A DNA stretch of 56,544 bases, taken from the IMG/VR virus record IMGVR_UViG_3300027799_000001, positions 1 through 56,544 of that record. One strand, given 5' to 3'. Below the pieces are notes generated by a model. It worked only from the letters and a program-made list of their open reading frames with translations. It had not been told where the DNA came from and did not search any database. Shown here in pieces: positions 23,955 through 32,251 of this stretch. This stretch comes from a virus. Made by a program: the position numbers and the translations under genes. The stretch's first letter is position 1. Each line of letters opens with the position of its first letter.

Positions 23955-24852
23955 GCGCATAGTAAATAATACAAAATTTAATGAAAAAAATTATTTGTAT
24001 TTTATTGGTGATACTCATTTGTCGAATATAAATTGCGATACAGATTTTTTGATCAAAACTATAAAGTATATAGCAAAACAATCTGAGTCAAAAAATGTTT
24101 TTGTTTTTTTAATGGGCGACTTATCTGATTTTATTTCTAATATTGATGATAAGAGGTTTGATTTTAATTCAGTTGGTACTCGTTATAAAATAAGGGATTT
24201 AAAAGATTTTATTCCGTTGCAGGTTGAGGAGATAGTTGATATTTTTAGTCCGATTAAAAAAAATATAGTATCTGCTATATGTGGTAATCATGAGGAAAAA
24301 ATAATACTCAAAACAAACAATAACATATATTGTGGAGCTAATGGTTATTGTACTAAATTAAAAATAACACCAATAGGCAATGTTGGTATGGTTCAAATAC
24401 AAAACTTAATTAATAACAGTCATACCAGAATGACCTATACTATTGCTATGAGTCACGGTTTTGGTGGTGGTTCACATTTGCCAGGTTCAGCGATTAATAA
24501 TTGTGTCAGATTTTATGAGACAATGTTTGGAAATATAGACCTGGGTGTAATGGGGCATATGCATAAATTGTGTCACACTAAACGTAATTATATAGAATTT
24601 ACTGAATCTAGATCTGCTGATAAAGAATTGGTTAATACTGTCCAAGTTCATTACGCAGTTTCAGGGACTTATTTGCAAAAAAGTTTAATAGGTACACACA
24701 ATTACTTCGAAGGAAAACCAGGTGGAAATACTGGAATAGGATGTCTTGAGGTTGCATATCAAATTCATCGCAAAACAATACATAGAAAAGAAACTTTGGT
24801 AAAAAATACAGTCATAAGGTATTTGGATTCGTTGGAGTCATTAAATGAATAA
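23944..24852 (+). CDS. Calcineurin-like metallophosphoesterase, 302 aa
   Basis: Two-metal phosphoesterase motifs in order: YFIGDTHL (about 21-28), FLMGDLSD (about 55-62), ICGNHEE (about 112-118), AMSHGFGGG (about 178), and VMGHMHK (about 205). Length of about 300 is normal for phage members. Starts with TTG (23944) inside the end of the 56-aa gene, with a GAGG-rich site just upstream. Substrate could be DNA ends, RNA or nucleotides. Confidence 0.9.
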   Translation: MEGKRIVNNTKFNEKNYLYFIGDTHLSNINCDTDFLIKTIKYIAKQSESKNVFVFLMGDLSDFISNIDDKRFDFNSVGTRYKIRDLKDFIPLQVEEIVDIFSPIKKNIVSAICGNHEEKIILKTNNNIYCGANGYCTKLKITPIGNVGMVQIQNLINNSHTRMTYTIAMSHGFGGGSHLPGSAINNCVRFYETMFGNIDLGVMGHMHKLCHTKRNYIEFTESRSADKELVNTVQVHYAVSGTYLQKSLIGTHNYFEGKPGGNTGIGCLEVAYQIHRKTIHRKETLVKNTVIRYLDSLESLNE

Positions 24853-25498
24853 AAAAAGTAAAAATATTAAAAAAGATAGCATCGATAAATCATTTAAATC
24901 CTTGTCAGCGTTTTGTTGTACAAAAGATAGTTTGGTTTTAAAAAACATTAAATTCGCTACGTATATGGCGAGCAGGAATTATAGATCATCATCAATACCA
25001 TTGGAAGATGCTATAATGGTTGCAATATACGGTATGCTTAAAGCTGAAAAAAAATTTGATGAAAAGTGTGGTGTAAAATTTACAACATTTTCTGCTAATT
25101 ATATTCTAGTTGAATTGAAGGATTATTATTACAGAAATAAACATGTTGTTTGTTTACGCCGCAGTGATATAGAAACAGAAAAAAAATTAACAAGTTCAAC
25201 CTTGAATGATGATGTTAGTTTGGATTTTGAGAATATTGGACATTTTAATATGGTTGAGTGTGATAATAGTAATTATGGCGCTTGTATCGATCAGAATTTC
25301 TTTAAGCTAATTGAAATATGTGAGTATGTTGAAGGATTATCTGATCTTAGTAATGAAGAAAAAGATATTTTAAAAAATATAAAATATGAAGGGCTTGGTA
25401 AAAACAAACTTAAAACAAAATTAATAAAAGATTTATTGGAAAAAGTTAAATCAAAAATAACAAATAAATTTAATATATTAGGTTTGAGTGATATATAA
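24845..25498 (+). CDS. Sigma-70-family RNA polymerase sigma factor, 217 aa
   Basis: Region 2 is recognisable (about residues 25-105): LVLKNIKFATYMASRN, LEDAIMVAIYGMLKAEKKFDEKCGVKFTTFSANYILVELKDYYYRNKHVVCLRR, the core-binding and -10-recognition helices including the FTTFxxxYI segment. The C-terminal LSNEEKDILKNIKYEGLGKNKL part could be a region 4-like helix-turn-helix. It probably redirects host polymerase to phage late promoters, and lies directly before terS and the head genes. ATGA overlap with the previous gene. Confidence 0.82.
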   Translation: MNKKSKNIKKDSIDKSFKSLSAFCCTKDSLVLKNIKFATYMASRNYRSSSIPLEDAIMVAIYGMLKAEKKFDEKCGVKFTTFSANYILVELKDYYYRNKHVVCLRRSDIETEKKLTSSTLNDDVSLDFENIGHFNMVECDNSNYGACIDQNFFKLIEICEYVEGLSDLSNEEKDILKNIKYEGLGKNKLKTKLIKDLLEKVKSKITNKFNILGLSDI

Positions 25499-25500
25499 TT

Positions 25501-25914
25501 ATGGAAAAGATTAAATTTGATCCTGAAGTTTTTAAGAATTTGTGTGCAATGTGTTGCACAACTATTGAAATTTGTTCGGTGATGGGTTTGTCTAAAACAA
25601 CTTTATCCAAGTATTGCAAAGAAATTTTTGGGATGGGTTTGTTAGAATCGCAAAAAATATTTAGAAGCATTGGATATACAAAGCTTCGCAGTGCTGGTTA
25701 TCAAATGGCTTTAGACAATCCCCAGATGTGGAAATTTTTTGCAACGAATTACTTGGTCAATTGTGAAACAGGCAAATTAATGACTGATAAACAATCAATA
25801 GATGTTACAACTGATGGAGAAAAGTTAGGAAGTAAAATTGATGAGTTAACAGACGAACAGAAAATGAAAATTGTTGAAGATTTAAAAGAAAAGGGTATAG
25901 ACATAACTGAATAA
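25501..25914 (+). CDS. terS: Terminase small subunit, 137 aa
   Basis: N-terminal helix-turn-helix: FKNLCAMCCTTIEICSVMGLSKTTLSKYCKEIFGMG, followed by SIGYTKLRSAGYQMALDNPQMWKFFATNYL, which is the classical small-terminase pattern in Firmicute-type phages (LCxxxCTxxEICxxxxVSxxTL). The C-terminus is acidic. Recognises viral DNA for packaging. Unusually it is separated from the large subunit (40713) by about 15 kb of other genes. Confidence 0.88.
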   Translation: MEKIKFDPEVFKNLCAMCCTTIEICSVMGLSKTTLSKYCKEIFGMGLLESQKIFRSIGYTKLRSAGYQMALDNPQMWKFFATNYLVNCETGKLMTDKQSIDVTTDGEKLGSKIDELTDEQKMKIVEDLKEKGIDITE

Positions 25915-25925
25915 TAGGGGATTGT

Positions 25926-27140
25926 ATGCTTAGTGTCAATGTAATGTGCACATATGGTGAACATGATATTTTGGTTCGTTGTATTAAATCTGTTTTAGAG
26001 GCTCAGGTTTTTGAATCAATACACATATTGTTACCTACTAATTATTGCAAAGATAATCTTTTGTTTGATGCGGTTGAAAATTGTAATACATTAATTGTTG
26101 ATTCAAATATTAAAATTTATACACATGAATATGAGTGGAATAATGATTTTTCACAAGCAAGGAATTTTTTACTATCTAAAACTAATGAAAAGTATGTTTT
26201 GTGGCTTGATTGTGATGATATAATATCTAAGTTAAATATAGATAAATGGAATGAAATTAAATCACTTGTTAGTTTTCATTGTCCGGATGTTTTGTGTCTT
26301 ACGCATGATTGTTATGATAATATTGGTGTGTTTGATTGTTCACACAAAAGTGGAAAATTAATTAATAAATATACAATGAAATTTGATGGTAAAATACATG
26401 AAGAGCCTGTTAGTATTAAAATGGGAAGTAAAATAAAAACTATTTTTGTGCGTGGGATATCAATAGAACACAGGCCGATTAAAGAACCGTCAAAGAGCAC
26501 AATAAGAAACTATGAAATATTAAAACAAATAAGAAATAATTGCCAAAGTAATGAATCAGACAAGTATGATTTTTTTTATATACGTGAATGTAGTTTGTTA
26601 GGTTACGATGATGAATGTTTGGATCTTAGTATTGATTTTATACTTAATAGGCGCGGCAACACTGTTATGCAATATACTGTTGCTTGTTATTTGAGCTGTT
26701 ATTATCTTGGGCAATATATTAAAATAAAAGAGAATGAAAAATTTATTTCATTAGCAGAAACATATGCGCGAATTGCAATGAGCTATTGTTCAGAAATGGC
26801 TGAGCCTTATGTCTATCTTGGGAGGATTTATATTTTTAAAGGTTTATATAAAGAAGCAATTGATTTTTTAAACAAAGCCTTATCTTCTAATATTGATATT
26901 AATTTTCCTGCGCCCCAAAAAATAAAAATGTACAAAGAAATACCATCTATAATTTTAGCAGAGATTTATTGTGAAATTGAAAATTTTGAAAATGCATTGT
27001 TATATCTTAAATACGCCATGGAAACTAATCGTGATAACAATTTAATTGAGTTAAATACTTATGCATTGCAAAAAATAATTAGTAAAAACATTTCTGCCAA
27101 AACGGTGAGTTGTGATTTTAAAACATTAATACAACAGTAA
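25926..27140 (+). CDS. Glycosyltransferase family 2 with C-terminal TPR-like repeats, 404 aa
   Basis: GT-A domain: LSVNVMCTYGEHDILVRCIKSVLE, SQARNFLLSKTNEKYVLWLDCDDII (DCDD metal site, about residue 97), then IHEEPVSIKMG. The second half (about 240-385) is helical with TPR-like blocks AEPYVYLGRIYIFKGLYKEAIDFLNKAL and LAEIYCEIENFENALLYLKYAM. Lies between the terminase small subunit and portal genes, so it is expressed with the head. May glycosylate a virion protein, or modify the host surface. AGGGGATTGT precedes the ATG. Confidence 0.85.
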   Translation: MLSVNVMCTYGEHDILVRCIKSVLEAQVFESIHILLPTNYCKDNLLFDAVENCNTLIVDSNIKIYTHEYEWNNDFSQARNFLLSKTNEKYVLWLDCDDIISKLNIDKWNEIKSLVSFHCPDVLCLTHDCYDNIGVFDCSHKSGKLINKYTMKFDGKIHEEPVSIKMGSKIKTIFVRGISIEHRPIKEPSKSTIRNYEILKQIRNNCQSNESDKYDFFYIRECSLLGYDDECLDLSIDFILNRRGNTVMQYTVACYLSCYYLGQYIKIKENEKFISLAETYARIAMSYCSEMAEPYVYLGRIYIFKGLYKEAIDFLNKALSSNIDINFPAPQKIKMYKEIPSIILAEIYCEIENFENALLYLKYAMETNRDNNLIELNTYALQKIISKNISAKTVSCDFKTLIQQ

Positions 27141-27145
27141 TTTTT

Positions 27146-27176
27146 TTTGTATATAATATAATATATATAGGAGTTA
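27146..27176 (+). promoter_or_regulatory. Candidate late promoter plus ribosome-binding site of the portal gene
   Basis: TTTGTATATAATATA (27146-27160) is identical to 30843-30857 and is followed by ATATATAGGAGTTAAT before the TTG start at 27179. Candidate target of the phage sigma factor. Confidence 0.5.
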
Positions 27177-27178
27177 AT

Positions 27179-29350
27179 TTGGAAGACAAAAACAAAGATA
27201 TTGAACAAAAAATAGCTAGCACATTAAATTTGGATCGTGATTTTTTTATTACGACTCCATACGGGAAAAATCTGTCTGTAAATGACATTACTGAGAATCC
27301 ATATAATTATCAATATTGGATTTTCTCAATGTGCAAAACTATTTGTCTTAATTGTTTGAAAATTGATTGGAAAATATGCGATAAAAAAAACAAGAATTTG
27401 TTTTTAGATGATCATGAAGTGACGGAATTGTTGGAATGTCCAAATCCATGGCTTTCAGAGACGGCATTTAAAGAGATGATCATATTGGGTTTATTATTAT
27501 CATCTGGTAAGAATTTCGAAGATACAGGCGGACAAGTTTTTATAGTAGGTGAGAAGAAAAAGGGCAAAGGAAATTTTTGTTTTTTCGACAAGGGTGAAAT
27601 ACCACAAAATTTGTTTTGTTATTGGGAAAAACGTCAACAATATTCTTTCGGAGCTAAATTAGATAAAAATGGAAGTTTTTCACACTGGTGTCTCGAATGG
27701 AATGATAATTGTAAAACAAAAATAGATTTTGAGCCCGGACAAGTTATTAGAGTGAATTTTTTAAATCCGAATAACTGGTACAGAGGCTTGTCATGGTTTA
27801 CTCCAGCCGGTAACCAAACATATCAAGATATTTTGAGTGATGTGTACAATTCAATGTTTTTTGAAAATGACGGTCGTGTTGCTGGTATTTTGAAATTTAA
27901 AGATGAGATGACCGAAGAGCAGTTAAGGCTATCAATGCAACGTTGGAATCAGAATTATGGATCTGCGGGTAGAAATGGCAAAATAGCTGCTCTAGACAAT
28001 GGTGCTGAATATCAACAGTTTTCTCCTACCCACTCTGATATGCAATTTAAAGATTTGAAAGATTTGACGCATTCAAATCTTCTTGCATGTTTTGGATTGA
28101 ATAAAATAGCTTTGGGAAATTATGAGAGTATAAATTTTGCTACTATTAAAGAGGGACGCAGAATGTTATACCATGACACTTATATACCTTTGGTTAAAAT
28201 AATTTTATCTGCATTTAACAATCAATGGATAAGGCACATTGGTAACGGTAATTTAAGATTGGTATATGATGTTTCTAATGTTGATGCAATGATGCCTGAT
28301 TATTCTAATTTACCCGGCCCTTATCAAGCTTTAATAAATTCAGGTGTTCCTCCAGTTGTTGCGGCTAGAAAATTAGGTGTATCATTCACAGAGTCGGAAA
28401 TTGAAGAATACCCTTGGTTAAATGAAAGAGTAAATAATAGTTCATTTGTTTTAAACAAACCGAATAAAGAAAATATAAAAAATGAAGATGAAACTGATGA
28501 TGAAAAAGATGGAAAAAAAAATACCGATAAAATAATTAAAAAAACATTAGATCAAAAAATAGAAAAAAATAGGGTTTATAATAAAAAATTTCAAGATGAA
28601 GAGATGCGACCTATTGAAGAAAGTTTTTTGAATAGATTGTATAAAACGAATGAATGGTTGAATGATCGTTTAGTGGATAAAGTAAATAATTATTACACCA
28701 ATTTAAATTCTAAGAATATTAGTAGTATTGTTATTAAAAGTGACAAAATTGATCCAGAAGAATTCATGCCAAATTTTAAACTTTATAAAATAAAGTTTTT
28801 GGATGATTATAAAAAAATGGTAAAAGATGTTACCGATAAATTGTCAGTAACCTTACCAAATGAAACTAATGGTATTGTTGTTTGGGATAGCAATCCGGAA
28901 AAATGGAAGAGGTACGTTGCTCTTAGAAAAAAACAAATAGAAGAAATACATACTACTACATTTGAAAAGTATAGAGAAAAAATAGGCGAAGCATTAAAAG
29001 AATCGATGGAAAACGATTTGATTTTATCAGAACAAAGGGAATTGATATTAGAGGCGATTTCTGAAACTGGTGAAATCAGAAAAAATCAATCAGTAACAAT
29101 AGCTAGAACAGAAGTTGGTACAGTCACATCTCAAGAAAGGTACGATAGTTATGTAGAAAATGATGTTGAAATGGTTGAATGGTCTGCCTATCATGATGAC
29201 GCTACACGTGACTCACATATAGCTTGTGAACAAGAAGGTCCAATTAGATTGGGAGATAGATTTTCTAATGGTTTGCTACATCCTGGTGATCCTAATGGTG
29301 ATCCTAGTGAAGTAATAAATTGTCGTTGCACATTATTAGTTACACAATAA
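27179..29350 (+). CDS. Portal protein fused to a Mu-F-like minor head domain, 723 aa
   Basis: Residues about 1-420 have portal features: WLSETAFKEMIILGLLLSSG, GQVIRVNFLNPNNWYRGLSWFTPA, FFENDGRVAGILKF, YHDTYIPLVKIILSAFN. A charged linker (EDETDDEKDGKKN) is followed by a helical region and the C-terminal minor-capsid domain: SVTIARTEVGTVTSQERYDSYV ... EWSAYHDDATRDSHIACEQEGPI ... NGLLHPGDPNGDPSEVINCRCTLLV. These are usually two separate genes; here they are one frame. TTG start with an AGGAG site. Confidence 0.9.
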   Translation: MEDKNKDIEQKIASTLNLDRDFFITTPYGKNLSVNDITENPYNYQYWIFSMCKTICLNCLKIDWKICDKKNKNLFLDDHEVTELLECPNPWLSETAFKEMIILGLLLSSGKNFEDTGGQVFIVGEKKKGKGNFCFFDKGEIPQNLFCYWEKRQQYSFGAKLDKNGSFSHWCLEWNDNCKTKIDFEPGQVIRVNFLNPNNWYRGLSWFTPAGNQTYQDILSDVYNSMFFENDGRVAGILKFKDEMTEEQLRLSMQRWNQNYGSAGRNGKIAALDNGAEYQQFSPTHSDMQFKDLKDLTHSNLLACFGLNKIALGNYESINFATIKEGRRMLYHDTYIPLVKIILSAFNNQWIRHIGNGNLRLVYDVSNVDAMMPDYSNLPGPYQALINSGVPPVVAARKLGVSFTESEIEEYPWLNERVNNSSFVLNKPNKENIKNEDETDDEKDGKKNTDKIIKKTLDQKIEKNRVYNKKFQDEEMRPIEESFLNRLYKTNEWLNDRLVDKVNNYYTNLNSKNISSIVIKSDKIDPEEFMPNFKLYKIKFLDDYKKMVKDVTDKLSVTLPNETNGIVVWDSNPEKWKRYVALRKKQIEEIHTTTFEKYREKIGEALKESMENDLILSEQRELILEAISETGEIRKNQSVTIARTEVGTVTSQERYDSYVENDVEMVEWSAYHDDATRDSHIACEQEGPIRLGDRFSNGLLHPGDPNGDPSEVINCRCTLLVTQ

Positions 29351-29364
29351 ATAAAGGGGCTTAA

Positions 29365-29769
29365 ATGTCTACGTATACATTTCCGCAAAGAAGAGCGGTA
29401 GAACAAAACAAACCCAATAGTGAAGTTTTAACATCTACATATGCCAATACTCCATTACATGATGTTTTGCCTATTGTTTTAGGTAAAATAGGTTCTGATG
29501 TTCTCAATGAGACATTGACAATAGATACTGTAATAAATAGTGGTGTATCTTTCACAATGCGAAGTAAGGGAGTTACTGATAGACAACTATTGGAATTTGG
29601 GAGACGAGCTTTGCGTGGTATGCTAAATAGTCAAATGACACACATAATAATGGACGAGCCTTCGTTTGATAATATAATGGACGGTTCAACCGATGCCATA
29701 AAGGATAATAGATATTATAACACTATGTTGCGTGTTGTGTGGGTTATAGCTAAGGATATTATAGTATAA
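29365..29769 (+). CDS. Hypothetical virion-associated protein, 134 aa
   Basis: Between the portal and a surface-type protein in the head operon. The sequence YTFPQRRAVEQNKPNSEVLTSTYANTPLHDVLPIVLGKIGSDVLNETLTIDTVINSGVSF is beta-rich, then mainly helical with a basic tail-end. No family recognised. AAAGGGGCTTAA gives its ribosome-binding site. Confidence 0.62.
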   Translation: MSTYTFPQRRAVEQNKPNSEVLTSTYANTPLHDVLPIVLGKIGSDVLNETLTIDTVINSGVSFTMRSKGVTDRQLLEFGRRALRGMLNSQMTHIIMDEPSFDNIMDGSTDAIKDNRYYNTMLRVVWVIAKDIIV

Positions 29770-29787
29770 AAAACGAAAGGCTTTAAT

Positions 29788-30837
29788 ATGGCACTGCCTG
29801 CTGGAACTAAATACTATGTAAAACTTACTATTAATCAAAGTTTGTTGGGTGAAAATAATGACAGCTTTTTGTTTTGTTTTCTTTTGGGTAATGTTAATAG
29901 TGATTTATTTTGGGGTGAGATAACAAATCAAAACAATTTGGCTGTTGTTGATGCAATTAGTGAGAATTTGTGTAATAAATCTACACTTGGATTTGTAGAT
30001 AAAGGTAGTAAAGAAGGTATTTTGTATTGGCATGGTAATACTCATTCCAATGCAGAATTTTATTTATGTGTAGGATCACAGTTAAATAACAGTGATACAA
30101 ATGTAACATTTAGTGACGCTGGTGTCGTACAATTATATCCTTGTTGTGATGCTTATGGAAGCACAACTATAAAAGGTGTCTCAAGTGATGCTACTATTGT
30201 TGGAAGTGATATATTCCTTGGTAGTACATGGTTTTATAGAGGAATAATTAGGCCTTCTGTAACTAACACATCATATATAATAGATAACACGGCATCTTTA
30301 CCATCTGGTGATCGTACAATAGAGTACATATTTTATTTAGACTCTATTCTTGATGTTTCTAATCCTATTATGTATACTGATGGTCAGATGACTCAATGGA
30401 TATCAGCTTATGTATCACCGACACGTGGTTTAATGTCAAAAAATACACCATCACAAGCTATATATAACAAATCGTCGGACTCGGCTTTTAATAGTGGTAG
30501 TTTATATCATGTAGCCGAAACAATCAAAACAGATGGAAAGGTTACTTTTGTAATTGATGGTTCTGTTTCTGGCGTGGTAGATCAAGTAGGTGATGTTCTA
30601 TTGGCCGGTTCTTATATAAAAATGTGGGAAGCCAAAAATTTGATTTGGAACAGGATTGCGGGTTACATGGAACAAATAACTTTTTGGAATTATAATTTGA
30701 CTCCAGGACATTTAATGTCGCGAAATTATATGTTTTCAAGTAATGCGTTGTTTTTTGGAAATGATTTTACTTTATTATCAGCCGGCAAAAAACTTGTTAA
30801 AAACAGAGTGAATATGATCATGAGCAACTGTATGTAA
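29788..30837 (+). CDS. Surface protein with DUF2341/LamG-like folds, 349 aa
   Basis: N-terminal half (YVKLTINQSLLGENNDSFLFCFLLGNVNSDLFWGEITNQ, then VDKGSKEGILYWHGNTHSNAEFYLCVGS) resembles the DUF2341 sheet. The second half (about 130-330: GDRTIEYIFYLDSILDV, GSLYHVAETIKTDGKVTFVIDGSVSG, IAGYMEQITFWNYNLTPGHLMSRNY) follows the LamG/concanavalin A-like jellyroll. It is likely a virion surface adhesin or capsid fibre, which is unusual inside the head operon. No catalytic site is apparent. Confidence 0.7.
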   Translation: MALPAGTKYYVKLTINQSLLGENNDSFLFCFLLGNVNSDLFWGEITNQNNLAVVDAISENLCNKSTLGFVDKGSKEGILYWHGNTHSNAEFYLCVGSQLNNSDTNVTFSDAGVVQLYPCCDAYGSTTIKGVSSDATIVGSDIFLGSTWFYRGIIRPSVTNTSYIIDNTASLPSGDRTIEYIFYLDSILDVSNPIMYTDGQMTQWISAYVSPTRGLMSKNTPSQAIYNKSSDSAFNSGSLYHVAETIKTDGKVTFVIDGSVSGVVDQVGDVLLAGSYIKMWEAKNLIWNRIAGYMEQITFWNYNLTPGHLMSRNYMFSSNALFFGNDFTLLSAGKKLVKNRVNMIMSNCM

Positions 30838-30842
30838 TATAA

Positions 30843-30857
30843 TTTGTATATAATATA
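30843..30857 (+). promoter_or_regulatory. Candidate late promoter motif TTTGTATATAATATA
   Basis: Identical 15-mer to that before the portal gene; followed by TATAAGGTGGACATA and the ATG of the 30873 gene. Confidence 0.5.
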
Positions 30858-30872
30858 TATAAGGTGGACATA

Positions 30873-31220
30873 ATGGAAAGTAAAAAAAATTTTTCTCTTA
30901 AAAAAGAGGAAGGAACACCATACGCCTTTTTGGTTATGGCAAATAGAGAAGAGGTTTTAAAAGTATACGTTAAAACTAAAATTGTTATTACTGAAAAAAA
31001 ACCAGTGCCACGCAAAAGCGATGATGATCCAATAGAATATAAAAATAAAGATGTTGTTAAAGAAGTTGAAAATGTATTAATGATTGCGGCCAATGTTAAT
31101 TATGTCGATTATTTGGGTCAAAAAAATATAAAATATACATACACAACACCGTTGATACAAATAAATAATTTAGTTGATGCAAATTGTGATAATGGTGTTG
31201 TTTACTTTCTTTATTTGTAG
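30873..31220 (+). CDS. Hypothetical head-operon protein, 115 aa
   Basis: AAGGTGGACATA precedes ATG 30873 (a GTG nine bases earlier overlaps this site). The product is small and lysine-rich: FSLKKEEGTPYAFLVMANREEVLKVYVKTKIVITEKKPVPRK, DVVKEVENVLMIAANVNYVDYLG. Mixed alpha/beta. No family recognised. It lies between the LamG-like protein and the protease. Confidence 0.6.
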   Translation: MESKKNFSLKKEEGTPYAFLVMANREEVLKVYVKTKIVITEKKPVPRKSDDDPIEYKNKDVVKEVENVLMIAANVNYVDYLGQKNIKYTYTTPLIQINNLVDANCDNGVVYFLYL

Positions 31221-31226
31221 GTTTAA

Positions 31227-32117
31227 ATGCAAAAAATTTTATGTAAAGAGTATGTAGCTAACACTAGGAGCGTGTTTGTAACTAAAGATGAGGCAATGCG
31301 TCTTTGCTCAACTATTGGCTTAGAGTACCATGATGGATTGGAAAAAAGGATATTACAGCATACAATAACAGATGCAACCCAAGATCATTCAGGTGATGTT
31401 GTAATTCCAGACGGTGTAGATTTTTCTGATTTTTTTCCTAAAAATCCCGTTGTAATGGGTTTTCATGATTATCATAATATGCCGATTGGTAGTTGTGTTA
31501 AGATCTGGTTGGATAAGAGATTTGGTAAACTTAATGCTTGGACATTATTTTATGATAATATAATTGATCCAACCGGAAAATCTGATGCTATGTATAAAAT
31601 GTATAGCTCTGGTGCTATAAAGGGAGTTAGTATAGGTTTTCATGGAATAGATGTTATTTACCCTAAAAATGAAAAAGAGAGAGAAGAGCTTGGTGTAGGT
31701 GAACATGGAAGATATATCAAATCTTGTAAATTGGTTGAGTATAGCCTTGTTCCAATACCTTGTAATCCAAACGCCTTGACAATGTATGAGGCTATAGGTG
31801 TAGATATAAAATCAATTTTAGTTGGAGATACTGTTGATTTTGTTGAAGATATTGAAAGTAAAATTAATAGTTATATACATTCAAAAAATATCGGTACAAT
31901 GGATGATGAGGAAAGTATGGCAATTAATGAATTGGTTAGTAAGTTAGTTTTGGAGATAGATAGTTTAAAAAAGATTGTTGAGGCACTAACAATAGAATTT
32001 AAAAATTTTAATGATGCTTCTAGTAAAGAAGAGCAAGAACTTAAAAATGCTGAGATAGAAAAAAAGAAAAAAGATGCGATTGAGGCAATAAAAAAAATAT
32101 TTAACTGTAAGGGGTAA
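31227..32117 (+). CDS. HK97-type prohead protease, 296 aa
   Basis: Serine protease that processes the head shell. ILQHTITDATQDHSGDVVIPDGVDFSDFFPKNPVVMGFHDYHNMPIG contains the catalytic His (H80). YSSGAIKGVSIGFHGIDVIYP has the catalytic Ser (S135), and KLVEYSLVPIPCNPNALTM is the usual EhSlVpiPaNp motif. The C-terminal 90 residues are charged coiled coil and may serve as a fused scaffold. Placed just before the capsid protein gene, the normal order. Confidence 0.93.
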   Translation: MQKILCKEYVANTRSVFVTKDEAMRLCSTIGLEYHDGLEKRILQHTITDATQDHSGDVVIPDGVDFSDFFPKNPVVMGFHDYHNMPIGSCVKIWLDKRFGKLNAWTLFYDNIIDPTGKSDAMYKMYSSGAIKGVSIGFHGIDVIYPKNEKEREELGVGEHGRYIKSCKLVEYSLVPIPCNPNALTMYEAIGVDIKSILVGDTVDFVEDIESKINSYIHSKNIGTMDDEESMAINELVSKLVLEIDSLKKIVEALTIEFKNFNDASSKEEQELKNAEIEKKKKDAIEAIKKIFNCKG

Positions 32118-32120
32118 GAT

Positions 32121-32237
32121 ATGGATTTTTCTAAATTTTTGTCTGTTGTTAAAAAGGTTGTGCAGATCGTCACTGCAATACTTGCAGTGCTTGAAACACA
32201 AACTGGTAGTGTTGTAAAGAAAATTTTAAAAAAATAA
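32121..32237 (+). CDS. 38-aa amphipathic peptide between protease and capsid genes
   Basis: MDFSKFLSVVKKVVQIVTAILAVLETQTGSVVKKILKK is read from ATG 32121 after GGGGTAAGAT, to TAA 32237. It is predicted to be a cationic amphipathic helix with an internal hydrophobic stretch (VVQIVTAILAVL). It resembles membrane-active small peptides more than a head protein. No match known to me. A good ribosome-binding site and tight spacing to both neighbours (3 and 14 bases) argue that it is translated. Confidence 0.6.
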   Translation: MDFSKFLSVVKKVVQIVTAILAVLETQTGSVVKKILKK

Positions 32238-32251
32238 TAAGGAGTTTTGAG

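Noticed and set aside
31871-32173. Minus-strand Ser/Phe-rich open frame over the protease C-terminus
   Set aside because: Mirror of lysine/glutamate codons of the coiled-coil region; no site for translation start.
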